From Bauldia litoralis (GTDB taxonomy: Bacteria > Pseudomonadota > Alphaproteobacteria > Rhizobiales > Kaistiaceae): 64,000 bases of DNA. Below are positions 8,198 through 16,330 of the stretch, one piece after another. Below the pieces are notes generated by a model. The model saw only the letters and a list, made by a program, of their open reading frames with translations. It searched no databases and was not told where the DNA came from. The DNA is taken from positions 109,197-173,196 of the forward strand of contig NZ_FMXQ01000011.1 in NCBI RefSeq assembly GCF_900104485.1, written 5' to 3'. A program made the position numbers and the translations under genes. Each line of letters opens with the position of its first letter. Within the stretch, counting starts at the first letter, position 1.

Positions 8198-8225
8198 TTG
8201 ACACAAGCCGGGAAGGAATTGACAC
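8198..8225 (+). promoter_or_regulatory. Paired TTGACAC boxes in the divergent promoter region
   Basis: TTGACAC occurs at 8198-8204 and 8219-8225, 21 nt apart (two helical turns), in the 152-nt gap between the phospho-lyase gene (leftward) and the SDR gene (rightward). Each matches a -35 hexamer, yet no good -10 is placed 16-18 nt downstream of either. They could be -35 elements or a direct-repeat operator coordinating both transcripts. Confidence 0.35.
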
Positions 8226-8264
8226 CTCCCGGAGCGCTGAAGCGTCTGGAAACGGGGAAAGACC

Positions 8265-9026
8265 ATGATTCTTGAAGGACGGGTGGCGATCGTCACCGGA
8301 GCCGGCTCGGGCATCGGCCGGGCGGGGGCGCTGATGATGGCCCGGGAGGGCGCGACGATCATCTCCGCCGACCGCGACAGCGCCGCCGGTGAGGCCACGG
8401 CAGAGGCGATCACCGCCGCCGGCGGCCGTGCGCAGGCGATCCAGACCGACGTCGGCGACGATGCGGCGCAGGAACGTCTCATCGCGGAAACAATGGCGGC
8501 TCATGGCCGGATCGACATCCTGCACAGCCATGCCGGCGTCCAGGTCGAGGGGGCGCTGGAACAGGTCGATCCCGATGGCATGGACCTGTCGTGGCAGATC
8601 AACGTCCGCGCCCATTTCCGTCTCGCCCGCCTGGCGATGCCGCACATGCGCGCCGCCGGCAAGGGCTCGATCATCGTCACCTCGTCAAACTCCGGCGTGC
8701 TCTACGACCATGAGATGATCGCCTACGCGACCTCCAAGCATGCCGCCGTGGCGATGGTGAAACAAATCGCCATCGACTACGGCAAATACGGCGTGCGGAT
8801 CAACGCGCTCTGCCCCGGCTGGGTCGATACGCCCTTCAACGACGCCTTCACCCGCCAGATGGGCGGCCGTGAGGCGCTCCAGGCCTACGTCCGCGACAAG
8901 ATCCCGATGGGCCGCTTCGCCGCGCCGGACGAGATCGCCGAGGCGATCCTCTTCCTCGCCTCGGATCGCTCGTCCTTCATGACCGGCCATGCGCTGGTGA
9001 TCGACGGCGGCGAGTGCATCGCCTGA
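8265..9026 (+). CDS. Short-chain dehydrogenase/reductase, likely amino-alcohol (1-amino-2-propanol) dehydrogenase
   Basis: Predicted to interconvert aminoacetone and 1-amino-2-propanol, the entry step of an RMM-type microcompartment pathway. The 253-residue classical SDR has the nucleotide motif TGAGSGIG (residues 11-18), catalytic YATSK (Tyr154, Lys158) with Ser about 140, and the C-terminal NALCPGWVDTPF. The usual NNAG motif reads SHAG here (about 88-91), an uncommon variant. GGGGAAAGA precedes the ATG. It diverges from the phospho-lyase/kinase operon, so all three enzyme genes can share one control region. Substrate is inferred from context. Confidence 0.85.
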   Translation: MILEGRVAIVTGAGSGIGRAGALMMAREGATIISADRDSAAGEATAEAITAAGGRAQAIQTDVGDDAAQERLIAETMAAHGRIDILHSHAGVQVEGALEQVDPDGMDLSWQINVRAHFRLARLAMPHMRAAGKGSIIVTSSNSGVLYDHEMIAYATSKHAAVAMVKQIAIDYGKYGVRINALCPGWVDTPFNDAFTRQMGGREALQAYVRDKIPMGRFAAPDEIAEAILFLASDRSSFMTGHALVIDGGECIA

Positions 9027-9041
9027 GGCAGCCCACCGCCC

Positions 9042-9959
9042 CTAGCCGAAGATGCGGCTGAGTTCCGCCGGCATGCCGCCGGACCCACGAATGCGAACGT
9101 AACTGATCCAGACGACGAGGATGCAGATCAGGTAGGGCGTGGTGGCCAGCAGATAGGACGACACGTCGATGCCTTGCGCCTGCAGCCGCAGCACCGCGGC
9201 CTCGCTGCCCCCAAAGAGCAGAGCCACGGGCAGCGCGAGGAAGGGATTCCAGCGCGCCGCGATGACCAGCGCAACGGCGACGAGCCCCGCCCCCTTGGTC
9301 ATGTCCTGCGCCCAGGTCTCGGTGTAGTCGACGCTCAGCACCGCGCCGCCGACACCGGCGAGGAACCCGCCGACCATGATTGCCTGTACCTGGACCAGCC
9401 ACGGCTTGAGCCCCAGCGCCCGCGCCGTCTCGAAGGATTCGCCGACCGCCCGCCAGCGGAGTCCAGTGCGCGAGCGAAACAGCCACAGGCCGATGATCGG
9501 CACCAGCGCCACGGCGATGAGCGTCGTGACGGTGAGTTGCGAGAGGATCTGGTCGAGCAGCGGCACGCCGGTATCGGCGTCACGGACGAGAGGGCCGAAG
9601 CCCTCGATCTTCGCGCCGACATAAGCCCGGCCAAAGAAGGAGGTAAGCCCCAGCCCCAGCATCCACACTGCGATGCCGCTGCCGATCTGGTTGGCGCCCG
9701 CCCCGAGGCAGAGGCCGGCATGGACCAGCGACAAGGCGAGCCCCGTCATCCCGCCGACAAGCAGCGCCAGCCACGGGTCGCCGAAGGCGCTCGCCGCCGC
9801 AAAGCCGGCGCAGGCGCCGACCAGCATCTGCCCCTCGACCCCGAGATTGATCACCGCCGTCCGCTGCACCAGCGTCTCGCCGAGCAGCGCGAAGAGCAGC
9901 GGCGTCGTCGCCCGCAGGCTGGCGGCGATCCATGCTCCGGCGAATTCCGCGCCCTCCAT
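9042..9959 (-). CDS. ABC transporter permease, BMP/nucleoside-type (YufQ-like)
   Basis: One of two inner-membrane permeases of a BMP-dependent importer. The 305 residues carry about eight hydrophobic helices and the family pattern VINLGVEGQMLVGACAG near the N-terminus. Its ATG follows the stop of the other permease with no gap, so it is the last gene of a long leftward operon. In this subfamily (YufNOPQ, RnsABCD) known substrates are mostly nucleosides; the substrate here is not evident. Confidence 0.9.
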   Translation of the reverse strand: MEGAEFAGAWIAASLRATTPLLFALLGETLVQRTAVINLGVEGQMLVGACAGFAAASAFGDPWLALLVGGMTGLALSLVHAGLCLGAGANQIGSGIAVWMLGLGLTSFFGRAYVGAKIEGFGPLVRDADTGVPLLDQILSQLTVTTLIAVALVPIIGLWLFRSRTGLRWRAVGESFETARALGLKPWLVQVQAIMVGGFLAGVGGAVLSVDYTETWAQDMTKGAGLVAVALVIAARWNPFLALPVALLFGGSEAAVLRLQAQGIDVSSYLLATTPYLICILVVWISYVRIRGSGGMPAELSRIFG

Positions 9960-10973
9960 CTATCCGGCCCCCGCCCGTTTCCTGGCGATGCCGGCCGCGG
10001 CCAGCATCGATGCGAAGAGAAGCCCGAGAAGCACCGTGACGCTCGATGCCGGCACCTTGGCGAAGAGTTGCAACGTGTCGCCGGCGGCGATCAGGCCGCC
10101 GATCAGGATCGCCAGCGGGATTGCCCTGAGGAAGCTGTGTCCCGACAGCCAGGCAACGAGAAAGCCGGTCAGCCCGTAGCCGAGCGAAATGCCCGGCTGC
10201 AGCCGCCCCTGGATCGCCGAGGTCTCGATGATGCCGGCGATCCCGGCAATCGCACCGCCAATGCCCATCGTCAGAAGCACCATATGGGCGAAACTGAGCC
10301 CGGCCATCCGCCCGACGCGTTCGTTGTCGCGCAACACACGGAGGCGCAACCCGACCCGTCCCCGGGCGAAGACAATGTGCAGCACCACCGCGATGAGGAC
10401 GGCGAGGATCAGGCCGGCATGGGCGCGGGTGCCAAACAGGCCGGGCACGGTCGCCCCGTCCGGAAACGGGATCGTCGCTGGCCAGCCGAGATTGGCAGGA
10501 TCCTTCCACGGTCCATAGACGACGAAATTGACCAGAAGCACGGCGACATAATTGAGGAGCAGCGTCGTGATCGTCTCGTTGACTCCGAAACGGGCGCGCA
10601 GGCCCCCGGCGACAAGGGCGAGCCCCGCGCCGCCGATGGCGCCACCGACCAGCATCGCCGGCAACAAGACCAGGATCGGCGCGCCCGGCATCGCCAGCAC
10701 GACGCCGGTTCCGACCAGCGCCCCGAGATAGAGCTGGCCGTCCGCGCCGACCGAGATGAGGCCGAGACGCGCCGGCAGGATGACGGCCAGCGCGCAGAAA
10801 AGGATCGGCGTGGCCTTCACCAGGCTCTCGGAGATCGAATAGGCGTCGCCGAAGGCATAGACGGCGAGGTCGAGCATCGTCGCGACCGGCGGCTGGCCGA
10901 TGATCACCAGGAAACCCGATGCGAGAACCACGAAGAAGAGGAGCGCCAGTCCGGGCGCGAGCAACCGCTGCAT
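9960..10973 (-). CDS. ABC transporter permease, BMP/nucleoside-type (YufP-like)
   Basis: Second permease of the importer, 337 residues, with about nine hydrophobic helices and the signatures RLGLISVGADGQLYLGAL and RARFGVNETITTLLLNY that mark the YufP branch. The ATG at 10973 overlaps the ATPase stop (ATGA). Heterodimer formation with the adjacent YufQ-like permease is expected for the family. Confidence 0.9.
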   Translation of the reverse strand: MQRLLAPGLALLFFVVLASGFLVIIGQPPVATMLDLAVYAFGDAYSISESLVKATPILFCALAVILPARLGLISVGADGQLYLGALVGTGVVLAMPGAPILVLLPAMLVGGAIGGAGLALVAGGLRARFGVNETITTLLLNYVAVLLVNFVVYGPWKDPANLGWPATIPFPDGATVPGLFGTRAHAGLILAVLIAVVLHIVFARGRVGLRLRVLRDNERVGRMAGLSFAHMVLLTMGIGGAIAGIAGIIETSAIQGRLQPGISLGYGLTGFLVAWLSGHSFLRAIPLAILIGGLIAAGDTLQLFAKVPASSVTVLLGLLFASMLAAAGIARKRAGAG

Positions 10974-12457
10974 CACGCCGCCCTGGACTGGCCGCCGGCC
11001 ATGTACCGGCCGATCTCCGCCGCATTGGTTGCGCCGGGCAGCAGGTCCGCGACGATACGGCCATCGTGGATCACGGCGATACGATCGGCGATGGCGAGCA
11101 GATCGTCGATCTCCTCGCCGATCCACAGAACCGCGGCGCCGGCGCTGGCATGATCGACCAGCCGGCCGAGGATCGCCTCGGTGGCGTGCACGTCCAGCCC
11201 CATGGTCGGATAGCAGGCGACGATCGCCGCCGGATGCTCGCCCAGTTCCCGCGCCGCAACCAGCTTCTGGAGGTTGCCGCCGGAGAGCGTCGCGGCGCGA
11301 CGGCCGGGCTCGGGGGGACGCACGTCAAAGGCTTCGAGGCGCGCAGCCGCCGCGGCCGGGTCCGGGAGGGGCGCGCTGGTTGCGAGGCTGCGCAGCGCCA
11401 GGTTGCCGGCCAGGTCGAGCGAGCCGACCACGGCGTTGCGGATCGGCTCCTCGGGGATGTAGGCGACCGGCGAGGAAAAGGCCTTGCGCTCCGACCGGCG
11501 GGCGACGCTCTCGCCGTCGAGCAAGACCTCGCCGCTTTCCGGAGGCACCAGCCCGGCGACCGTTTCCGCCAACGCCCATTGTCCGTTGCCGGCGACACCG
11601 GCGATGCCCAGAATCTCGCCGCGCCGGACTTCGAGATCGACATTCCGCGCCGGCTGGATCCCGCCGCAGCAGAGATCGCGGAGCATCAGTCGCGGCGGAC
11701 CAAGGCGACGATGGGCCGGACGGCCACGTCGCGCGACGCTCTTGCCGACCATCGCCTCGACGAGTTGATCGTTGGTGCGGTCGCCGATCGCGGCCGCATC
11801 GACAAGCTTGCCGCGCCGCATGACTGCGACGCGGTCGGCGCAGGCCCGGACATCGGCAAGCTTGTGGGTGATGATGACCACCGACCGGCCCTGGTCCGCC
11901 AGCCCGCGTACGAGACGATGCAGCCGCGCTGCCTCCTGCGGGGTCAAGACCGAGGTCGGCTCGTCGAGGATCACCAGCCGGGCATCGAGATTGAGCACCT
12001 TGGCGAGTTCGACCAGTTGTCTCTCGCCAACGGCAAGGTTCCGCACCCGCGTCCCCGGTGCAATCTCGGGCGCGAGGTCGCGAAGCCCCTCCATCGCCGC
12101 CTCGTCCTCCGCCCCCGAGCGCCACCGTCCGGCGCGCGGCCAGGCGAGCAGAAGGTTCTCGAGGACGCTCAGCGCCGGCAGCAGGCTGAACTGCTGGAAC
12201 ACCATGCCGATGCCAAGCGCCATGGCGTCGCGCGGCGAATGGATGGTCTGGGGACGGCCGTCGACCTCGATGCTGCCGGCATCGGGCAAGAGGTAGCCAT
12301 AGGCCAGCTTCATCAGCGTCGACTTGCCGGCGCCATTCTCGCCGAGAAGGGCAACCACCTCGCCCGCCGCGATATCGAGATCAATCGCATCGTTTGCGAC
12401 GAGATCACGGAAGCGCTTGGTGACGCCTTTTAGCCGGATGAGTGGCGGGGCGGTCAT
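10973..12457 (-). CDS. ABC transporter ATPase with two nucleotide-binding domains (YufO-like)
   Basis: Energises the BMP-type importer. The 494 residues form two fused ATPase domains: the first with Walker A GENGAGKST (about 38-46) and Walker B LVILDEPTS, the second with a degenerate Walker A (GVAGNGQ) and a LSGGNLQK signature, the asymmetry typical of sugar/nucleoside importers. I start it at ATG 12457, which overlaps the RidA-like stop (ATGA); the frame is open further upstream only as a shadow of the neighbouring genes. It lies between hydrolase/RidA genes and permeases in one operon. Confidence 0.93.
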   Translation of the reverse strand: MTAPPLIRLKGVTKRFRDLVANDAIDLDIAAGEVVALLGENGAGKSTLMKLAYGYLLPDAGSIEVDGRPQTIHSPRDAMALGIGMVFQQFSLLPALSVLENLLLAWPRAGRWRSGAEDEAAMEGLRDLAPEIAPGTRVRNLAVGERQLVELAKVLNLDARLVILDEPTSVLTPQEAARLHRLVRGLADQGRSVVIITHKLADVRACADRVAVMRRGKLVDAAAIGDRTNDQLVEAMVGKSVARRGRPAHRRLGPPRLMLRDLCCGGIQPARNVDLEVRRGEILGIAGVAGNGQWALAETVAGLVPPESGEVLLDGESVARRSERKAFSSPVAYIPEEPIRNAVVGSLDLAGNLALRSLATSAPLPDPAAAAARLEAFDVRPPEPGRRAATLSGGNLQKLVAARELGEHPAAIVACYPTMGLDVHATEAILGRLVDHASAGAAVLWIGEEIDDLLAIADRIAVIHDGRIVADLLPGATNAAEIGRYMAGGQSRAA

Positions 12458-12927
12458 GGCCTGAGCCGGAACACCGCATCGACCTCGACCGCCGCGCATT
12501 GCGGCAGGCTCGCCACGCCGACGGCGGTGCGGCAATGCTCGCCGCTCTCGCCGAACAGTTCGACCATCAGGTCCGATGCGCCATTGACGACAAAGGGCAC
12601 GCTGTCGAAGTCGGGCGCGCAGTTGACGAAGCCGCCGAGCCGAACGCAATGGTCGACCCGATCGAGATCGTCGGTGCAGGCCTGACGGAGCGCCGCGATG
12701 AGGTTAAGGGCGCAGATCCGCGCCGCCGACAGGCCGGCATCGAGGTCGTGGTCGACCCCCAGCTTGCCGACGAACTTGACGACGCCGTTCCACTCGCAGA
12801 CCTGCCCGGCGAGATAGACGAGGTCGCCGGCGCGACGCCACGGCCGGAATTTTGCGATCGGCACCGGCACGTTTGGAAGCTCCAGCGCCAGCGCCCCGAG
12901 ACGTGCTTCGAACCCGGCTTCACTCAT
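12454..12927 (-). CDS. RidA/YjgF-family protein
   Basis: A 157-residue Rid-family protein. RidA proper hydrolyses reactive enamine/imine intermediates released by PLP enzymes; other members act in pyrimidine or carbamate breakdown. The conserved Arg of the active pocket is present in EHCRTAVGVASLP, followed by VEVDAVFRL. It overlaps the cysteine hydrolase upstream and the ATPase downstream by 4 nt each (ATGA). A Rid protein plus an isochorismatase-fold amidase recalls the Rut-type pairing, which suggests that the imported molecule contains an amide, carbamate or labile amine. That is inference. Confidence 0.85.
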   Translation of the reverse strand: MSEAGFEARLGALALELPNVPVPIAKFRPWRRAGDLVYLAGQVCEWNGVVKFVGKLGVDHDLDAGLSAARICALNLIAALRQACTDDLDRVDHCVRLGGFVNCAPDFDSVPFVVNGASDLMVELFGESGEHCRTAVGVASLPQCAAVEVDAVFRLRP

Positions 12928-13685
12928 GCGTCGAATGCCGCGATCAGACTGTCGGAGCGGGTGACGAAGCCGAACAGCAGCTTGATATTGTAGAGCGTCG
13001 ATTGCGTGCAATAGGCAGGCGAGGTCGTCGCCGCGCCATCCTCGATCAGGATGACGTCGTAGCCAAGGAAGCTCGCATCCTCGAGGGTCGTCATCACGCA
13101 CTGGTCGAGATTGACGCCGCCGATGAACAGCGTCTTGACCCCGAGGTTGCGCAGGATCGCGTCGAGGTCGGTGTCCCAGAAGCCGCTGAAGCGGTGCTTG
13201 GTCACCTGGATGTCGCCACCTCCGGCGTTCAGTTCGTCGACGACTTCCGCGCCCCAACTCCCCTTGCGAAGGATTTCGGAGCGGGTGCCGGGCACCGGCG
13301 AGCCGAGGTCGACCGCGTCGCCGGTGGGGTTGTGGGCATGGCGGAGCGACGGGGCGATGTTGAGCAGGTCCTTGCGCACCCCCCAGTTCACCCAGATCAC
13401 CGGCACCGCCTCCGCGCGGAACCGCTCGACCAGCCGCGACAACGGCGCGATCGGCGCCCGGTTGGGCGTGATGTCGATCCCGCGACTGTCCATCCATCCG
13501 CCCTTTGTGCAGAAGTCGTTCTGCATGTCGACGATGACCAGCGCCGACTTGTTGGCGTCGGCCACCACATTCTGCGGTTCCGCCGCGATCCCGAGGCGCC
13601 GGACCGGTGGCGCCGGACGGGTCATGTCGACCTCGCCGGCGCTCACCTGCCAGTCCTGGGATGGTGTCGCTCCCATCCGTTTCAT
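12924..13685 (-). CDS. Isochorismatase-fold cysteine hydrolase (amidase)
   Basis: Predicted to cleave an amide, carbamate or similar C-N bond. The 253-residue protein shows the catalytic triad of the family: Asp in ALVIVDMQNDFC (about residue 53), Lys in VTKHRFSGFWDT and Cys in GVNLDQCVMTT. This triad marks N-carbamoyl/ureido/nicotinamidase-type amidases, not true isochorismatases, which lack the Cys. It lies directly after the periplasmic binding protein gene (10 nt) and overlaps the RidA-like gene, so it probably processes the imported compound. Confidence 0.87.
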   Translation of the reverse strand: MKRMGATPSQDWQVSAGEVDMTRPAPPVRRLGIAAEPQNVVADANKSALVIVDMQNDFCTKGGWMDSRGIDITPNRAPIAPLSRLVERFRAEAVPVIWVNWGVRKDLLNIAPSLRHAHNPTGDAVDLGSPVPGTRSEILRKGSWGAEVVDELNAGGGDIQVTKHRFSGFWDTDLDAILRNLGVKTLFIGGVNLDQCVMTTLEDASFLGYDVILIEDGAATTSPAYCTQSTLYNIKLLFGFVTRSDSLIAAFDA

Positions 13686-13695
13686 CCGGCGTCCC

Positions 13696-14763
13696 CTAGC
13701 TCGTCGATCCGATGACGCCCTTGACGAGGAAGTCGGTCGTCTCGATCGCCTCCGGTGTCATCGCCTCGCCTTCCGGCACGACGACGCTGCCATCCTGGCG
13801 CAGAATCGGGCCGGTGAACACGGCCTGCTCGCCCGCCACGATCTTGTCCTTCAGCGCCATCACCGAGGCCTGGACATCCTCAGGCACCACCGGGCCGAAC
13901 GGATCGAGCACGGCGTTGCCGCTGGCAAGGTCGCCGCGCACATGGCTCGGTTCCCAGGTCCCCGCATCGATCTCCTTGACGAGGTCGACCATCATCGGTC
14001 CCCAGTCCCACGACACGCCGGTCAGCCAGGCGTCGCCGGCCCGGTCGCTGATATCGACATCCTTGCCGATGACATAGACATCGCGCTTGAGCGCCGTCTC
14101 GGCAATGGTAATCGGCGAGTCGACCTGTTCGGCGATGACATCGATGCCCTGGTCGGCAAAGGCGTTGACCGCCTCGGCTTCCTTCTGCGGTTCCCACCAG
14201 CCGCCGGTCCACACCACCGTCGTAGTCGCGTCGGGATTGACGCTCTGGGCGCCGAGGGTGAAGGCGTTGATCGACCGCAGAAGCTGCGGAATCTGGAAGG
14301 CGCCGACGAAGCCGAGCTTGCCGGTCTTGCTCACCGATCCGGCGACGACTCCGGCGAGATACATGCCTGCGTCGCTGTCCGCCCAGTAGGTGCCGACATT
14401 GGCGGAGGTCTTGAGGCCGCCGGCATGGAGAAAGGCGACCTCGGGGTATTTCTCGCCAAGCTTGATGGCGTGATCGAGATAACCGTAGCTGGTGGCGAAG
14501 ATGATGTTGTGACCGGAATTGATCAGCCGTTCCATCACCCGTTCGACCTCGGCGGTCTCGGGAATCGCCTCGAAGGCCGTGGTCTCGACGCCGTCGATCT
14601 GCTCCTCGACATACTTGCGGCCGAGATCCATCGACATGTTGTAACCGTAGTCGGCGGCCGGCCCGACATAGATGAAGCCGATCTTGTCGGCGGCCCATGC
14701 CGGCCCGGCCAGACCCGCGATCAGTCCCGACGCAACGATCGCGCCCGTCAGCAGTTTGCGCAT
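13696..14763 (-). CDS. BMP-family (basic membrane protein) substrate-binding lipoprotein-like receptor
   Basis: Periplasmic receptor of the ABC importer encoded downstream. The 355-residue protein starts with the secretion signal MRKLLTGAIVASGLIAGLAG, predicted cleavage after AWA, then the BMP fold (KIGFIYVGPAADYGYN at the mature N-terminus). The signal has no lipobox Cys, so a soluble periplasmic form is likely. I choose ATG 14763 with AAAGAGGG 7 nt upstream; the longer frame has no signal peptide. It is the first gene after the TetR-type promoter and should be the most expressed. The ligand cannot be assigned from the residues seen. Confidence 0.92.
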   Translation of the reverse strand: MRKLLTGAIVASGLIAGLAGPAWAADKIGFIYVGPAADYGYNMSMDLGRKYVEEQIDGVETTAFEAIPETAEVERVMERLINSGHNIIFATSYGYLDHAIKLGEKYPEVAFLHAGGLKTSANVGTYWADSDAGMYLAGVVAGSVSKTGKLGFVGAFQIPQLLRSINAFTLGAQSVNPDATTTVVWTGGWWEPQKEAEAVNAFADQGIDVIAEQVDSPITIAETALKRDVYVIGKDVDISDRAGDAWLTGVSWDWGPMMVDLVKEIDAGTWEPSHVRGDLASGNAVLDPFGPVVPEDVQASVMALKDKIVAGEQAVFTGPILRQDGSVVVPEGEAMTPEAIETTDFLVKGVIGSTS

Positions 14764-14794
14764 GCTGAACCCTCTTTCGCTCGTGGGTCGCTCG

Positions 14795-14823
14795 GAAGTA
14801 AACGACCGCTTACTTACTAGCAA
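14795..14823 (-). promoter_or_regulatory. Promoter with overlapping TetR-type operator for the importer operon
   Basis: On the minus strand TTGCTA (14818-14823) and TACTTC (14795-14800) are separated by 17 nt and lie just upstream of the binding-protein gene. Between them, 14796-14815 is an imperfect palindrome with core AGTAAACGACCGCTTACT (arms AGTAA(A/G)CG). A palindrome of this size placed between -35 and -10 is the usual arrangement for repression by a TetR-family protein, and a TetR gene is the next gene upstream (14911-15606). Confidence 0.6.
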
Positions 14824-14910
14824 TCAGCGTGCCAGCCGGAGATTGGCAGAAATCCGCCAGAAAGCGCCGAGAGGGCCTGCCCGCAGTTTGGGCACAGGCA
14901 ACCGGAGTGA

Positions 14911-15606
14911 TCAACCGACGCGCAAGAAACGCTCGATCATCTGGCGGGCATCGCGCCTTTGACGCTCCCGCCACGGCCCCCGGGCCAGGTCCTCGTCGAA
15001 GATCGCGGAAAGCGTCGGCGCGTTGGAGAGGTGAAAATAGGAGAGCGCCACCATCATCACGTAGAGGCGCAGGGGATCGACGCTCTTGCGCACCGTGCCA
15101 TCGGCGACGCCGCGCTTGACCAGCGTCTGGATGAGCTTCGGCACAGGCGAGGACATCGCCGGGATCACGCCCGACTGTTTCAGATAGCGCGCCTGCATCA
15201 GGTTCTCGGCGCTGAGCAGGCTGATCAGCTGCGGGTTGGCGTCGAAATGATCGTGGATGAAATCGAAAAGCTGCAGCAGGCCGACCAGCGGCTCGGTGAC
15301 GTCGACATCGAGCTTGAGTTCGGCGGCGCGCAGGTCGGCCATCGCCGCTTCCAGCACGGCGATGTAGAGACCGCTCTTGCTGCCGAAGTAGTGATAGACC
15401 ATGCGGACATTGGTGTCGGCCTGTTCGCAGATCCGGCCGACCCGGGCTCCCGCAAAGCCATGGCGCGCGAATTCAAGCCGGGCGGCGGCGAGCAGTGCGT
15501 CACGGTTGGCGCCGGGCTCCGCGCCGCCGTCGCCATTGCGCGGCGGCCGGCCCATGCGCGGCTGGCTGACCTTGCGTTTGCTGACGCCTGTTGCTTTCGG
15601 TGACAA
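14911..15606 (-). CDS. TetR-family transcriptional regulator
   Basis: A 231-residue regulator with an N-terminal helix-turn-helix (residues about 32-80: LLAAARLEFARHGFAGARVG ... VRMVYHYFGSKSGLY) and an all-helical ligand domain. It lies upstream of, and co-directional with, the BMP importer operon, whose promoter holds a fitting palindrome. It probably represses that operon until the substrate or a derivative binds. The start is uncertain: TTG 15606 has a weak CAGGG upstream, and ATG 15555 would shorten it by 17 basic, presumably disordered residues. Confidence 0.88.
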   Translation of the reverse strand: MSPKATGVSKRKVSQPRMGRPPRNGDGGAEPGANRDALLAAARLEFARHGFAGARVGRICEQADTNVRMVYHYFGSKSGLYIAVLEAAMADLRAAELKLDVDVTEPLVGLLQLFDFIHDHFDANPQLISLLSAENLMQARYLKQSGVIPAMSSPVPKLIQTLVKRGVADGTVRKSVDPLRLYVMMVALSYFHLSNAPTLSAIFDEDLARGPWRERQRRDARQMIERFLRVG

Positions 15607-15709
15607 CGCCCTGATGCTCGATCATTCCCGCCCGCGACGGCTCGTTCTTAGGCGAAGCGTCGGCCTGCGCCAATAGGAAGGCAACGGGCGACCGCGCGCA
15701 GCGGGCGTC

Positions 15710-16330
15710 TCAACTCGGCCTGAGCGCCGCGATCGCGTCCGCATCGAGATAGCGAACATGGAGCCCGCGGGTCACGATGGAGAGCCGCGCCGCCTCCTCC
15801 AGTTCCTCGATGGCGAACACCGCGCGATCGAGATCGCTCGCCGATACGACCGGCCCGTGATTGCCGAGCAGGACCGCGGCGCTGGGTGCCGTTTCCTTGA
15901 TCAGCGCCGCGACCTCCGACGATCCGGGGCGGGTATAGGGAACGACCGGCACCTGGCCGACCCGCATGACGACATACGGCGTCATCGGCAGAAGCGCATT
16001 TGCCGGGTCGACGTCCTTCAGGCAGGAAACCGCGGTGGCATGGGTCGAGTGGAGATGAACCACCGCACCGGCCTCGGGTCGCGATTCGTAGAAGGCGAAA
16101 TGGAGCGGCAATTCCTTGGTCGGCGGATCGCCGGAAACCGGCGCGCCAGCGGCGTCGAGCTTCGACAGCCGGTCGGCTTCGAGAAAGCCGAGGCAGGAAT
16201 TGGTCGGCGTGAACAGGTAACCGTCGTCGAGCTTCACCGAGATGTTGCCCGACGAGCCGCTGGTCAGGCCGCGCTCGAACATCGAGCGGCCCCATTTGAC
16301 CATGGCCGCGCGGATCGTCGCCTCGCTCAT
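15710..16330 (-). CDS. otnC: Class II aldolase-family decarboxylase, OtnC-like (3-oxo-tetronate 4-phosphate decarboxylase)
   Basis: Probably decarboxylates a 3-oxo-tetronate 4-phosphate to dihydroxyacetone phosphate. The 206-residue protein belongs to the zinc class II aldolase/adducin family: HLHSTHATAVS supplies two zinc His, GNHGPVV the third, KELPLHF the acid residue, and the N-terminal GLTSGSSGNIS binds phosphate. Its ATG overlaps the stop of the kinase gene (ATGA), the same kinase/aldolase pairing known for the OtnK/OtnC route for erythronate or threonate. I see no dehydrogenase or isomerase of that route beside it. Confidence 0.82.
   Translation of the reverse strand: MSEATIRAAMVKWGRSMFERGLTSGSSGNISVKLDDGYLFTPTNSCLGFLEADRLSKLDAAGAPVSGDPPTKELPLHFAFYESRPEAGAVVHLHSTHATAVSCLKDVDPANALLPMTPYVVMRVGQVPVVPYTRPGSSEVAALIKETAPSAAVLLGNHGPVVSASDLDRAVFAIEELEEAARLSIVTRGLHVRYLDADAIAALRPS

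Noticed and set aside
8198..8225. A complete sigma-70 promoter for the SDR gene
   Set aside because: The TTGACA hexamers are present but no credible -10 follows at 16-18 nt, so I list only a low-confidence regulatory element.
9174..11153. A 659-codon plus-strand open frame opposite the ABC permeases
   Set aside because: Composition is extremely Arg/Gln/Asp/His-rich with no domain, and it covers two clear membrane proteins on the other strand.
12924..13685. Isochorismatase-fold gene as a siderophore biosynthesis gene
   Set aside because: The catalytic Cys and Lys are those of amidases in the superfamily, and no siderophore synthase is near by.
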